In this document: piece after piece, positions 4,613 through 5,130 of the stretch
How positions within the stretch are numbered: position 1 is the first letter of the stretch
Layout of the letters: each line of letters starts with the position of its first letter
Source: DASWIG01 sp965371445
Lineage (GTDB): Bacteria > Acidobacteriota > Thermoanaerobaculia > Multivoradales > J023
Direction of reading: 5' to 3'
NCBI GenBank assembly: GCA_965371445.1
Contig: CBDUYN010000326.1
Coordinates: forward strand, 1 to 5,130
DNA: 5,130 nt
Position numbers and translations under genes: made by a program
Notes under the pieces: model-generated
Seen by the model: only the letters and a program-made list of their open reading frames with translations
What the model was told of the DNA's origin: nothing
Database searches by the model: none

Positions 4613-4715
4613 CGCTGCGGGCCTGATCTTCGGGCTCTACACCGCCGTAGATCACCAGGTCGAAGGCCTCGAGGCCGTAGATCAGGCCAGCAGGAGCCCC
4701 CACTTGAGGTGCCAT
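4548..4715 (-). CDS. Very doubtful antisense small ORF (55 aa)
   Basis: The minus-strand frame from an ATG (4713-4715) to a TGA (4548-4550) starts MAPQVGAPAGLIYGLEAFDL and continues VIYGGVEPEDQARS. The first half reads like real protein and contains a weak 10-residue internal repeat (LIYG, then VIYG), caused by a 30-bp DNA direct repeat of GCCGTAGATCA. There is no ribosome binding site, and the 3' part overlaps the end of the secreted-protein gene by 65 bases. The inverted repeat described for 4620-4688 lies within it, which is an equally good explanation of the sequence. Confidence 0.12.
   Translation of the reverse strand: MAPQVGAPAGLIYGLEAFDLVIYGGVEPEDQARSATPNRPGKRSSPSLDGLQNRS
4620..4688. 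repeat. 10-bp inverted repeat behind the secreted-protein gene
   Basis: GGCCTGATCT (4620-4629) is the exact reverse complement of AGATCAGGCC (4679-4688). Inside lie the 12-bp palindrome GGCCTCGAGGCC (4665-4676) and a direct repeat GCCGTAGATCA (4644-4654 and 4674-4684, period 30). The left arm begins 8 bases after the stop of the secreted-protein gene. The 49-base interior is long for an intrinsic terminator and no T-run follows, so a structured 3' end or a small mobile or repeat remnant is as likely. Confidence 0.5.
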
Positions 4716-5130
4716 CCGAATCACAACCCCCTTGTTTTCAACGACTTACGCCAGATCCCACCCACTGAGGGGCGCCTTTCTGGCGGCGAAATCGGGCCTC
4801 ACGAGGGTGGCGAGCGGCCAAGGCGCTCATTTCGGGCGAGATTTGACCCTGAGATCCCCTCAGACGGCGCTCGACAGGCTCTCCGGAAGAGGAAATGGTG
4901 AAACAGCAAGGGCCGAGACACAGCTCTCCCTGGCTGAGACCGGAGAGTCGCTCATCAGCCCGCCGACACAGCGGTGGAGGTCAGTTCTTCCTCACGGAGG
5001 GTCGCGCGCCGGATCGCCACGGGCGAGCCGGGCCTCCTGAATTGGGAAGGCGTGATCGGAGGCCATCGTCTCCTCGGAGGGCCCTGTGACCGGGCGGCGG
5101 GGGACGTGAACCGTCGGGATCTCGCCGCGC
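4716..5130. other. Right-hand stretch without a convincing gene
   Basis: The open frames here (for example from an ATG at 4732, or from an ATG at 4895 with AGAGGAA before it) are Arg/Ser/Pro-rich and resemble no family I know. Structure seen includes GCGCCTT/AAGGCGC (4772-4778 and 4820-4826), CTCTCCGG/CCGGAGAG (4879-4886 and 4940-4947) and GGCCTCC/GGAGGCC (5031-5037 and 5058-5064). These are widely spaced and may be chance in G+C-rich DNA. The third copy of the dispersed motif is at 4753-4766. Confidence 0.45.
4753..4766 (-). repeat. Copy 3 of dispersed motif
   Basis: On the minus strand this reads AGTGGGTGGGATCT, one mismatch from the AGTGGGTGGGACCT core shared by 53-67 and 2319-2333. It is followed on that strand by GGCGTAAGTCGTTGAAAAC. 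The downstream flank differs from the other two copies, so only the core is shared. Confidence 0.45.

Noticed and set aside
1..5130. tRNA, rRNA or known riboswitch
   Set aside because: No cloverleaf with a GTTCRA T-loop, no rRNA signature blocks and no riboswitch core that I could recognise on either strand. A covariance-model scan was not possible.

Overview
This is a G+C-rich bacterial window (roughly two thirds G+C by eye) with a low density of intact genes and many repeats and gene remnants. Without a database search the host cannot be fixed. The base composition, the bacterial WD40 and TPR-type remnants and the secreted protein would fit an Acidobacteriota- or Myxococcota-like environmental genome, but that is a weak inference.

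Left part (1-840): one doubtful small ORF in a somewhat A+T-richer stretch (106-285), then about 550 bases without a convincing gene that hold several strong short hairpins (358-507 and 758-780). Next comes the most striking repeat, a degenerate tandem array of 16 full units plus a partial one, 40-42 bp each (841 to about 1502). Most unit junctions can fold into a small CTCGTC/GACGAG hairpin. The array is largely open in several frames on both strands and produces long but almost certainly spurious ORFs.

Middle part (1500-2540): a scrapyard of gene 3' ends. A short remnant resembling the C-terminus of a TPR-type protein (+) is followed by the last 70 codons of an ABC exporter ATPase (-). That sequence changes, at about base 1897-1900, into the last two and a half blades of a WD40 protein (+). 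Both the ABC and WD40 genes lack their 5' parts at the same point, so this is a rearrangement breakpoint or an assembly join.

Right part (2545-4612): two intact, divergently transcribed genes. One is a 456-residue fold-type I PLP enzyme of the class I/II aminotransferase family with ACC-synthase-like features (-). The other is a 162-residue secreted protein of unknown function with a clear signal peptide and Shine-Dalgarno site (+). Their shared 208-bp intergenic region carries three contiguous 11-bp direct repeats plus a fourth copy slightly apart, an arrangement typical of an OmpR/PhoB-type response regulator site. The last 500 bases show no convincing gene. They contain a 10-bp inverted repeat behind the secreted-protein gene and a third copy of a short motif (consensus AAGTGGGTGGGACCT) that also occurs at 53-67 and 2319-2333.

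Nothing ties the genes into one pathway. The most notable features are the hairpin-bearing 41-bp array, the ABC/WD40 chimera and the phased 11-bp repeats.
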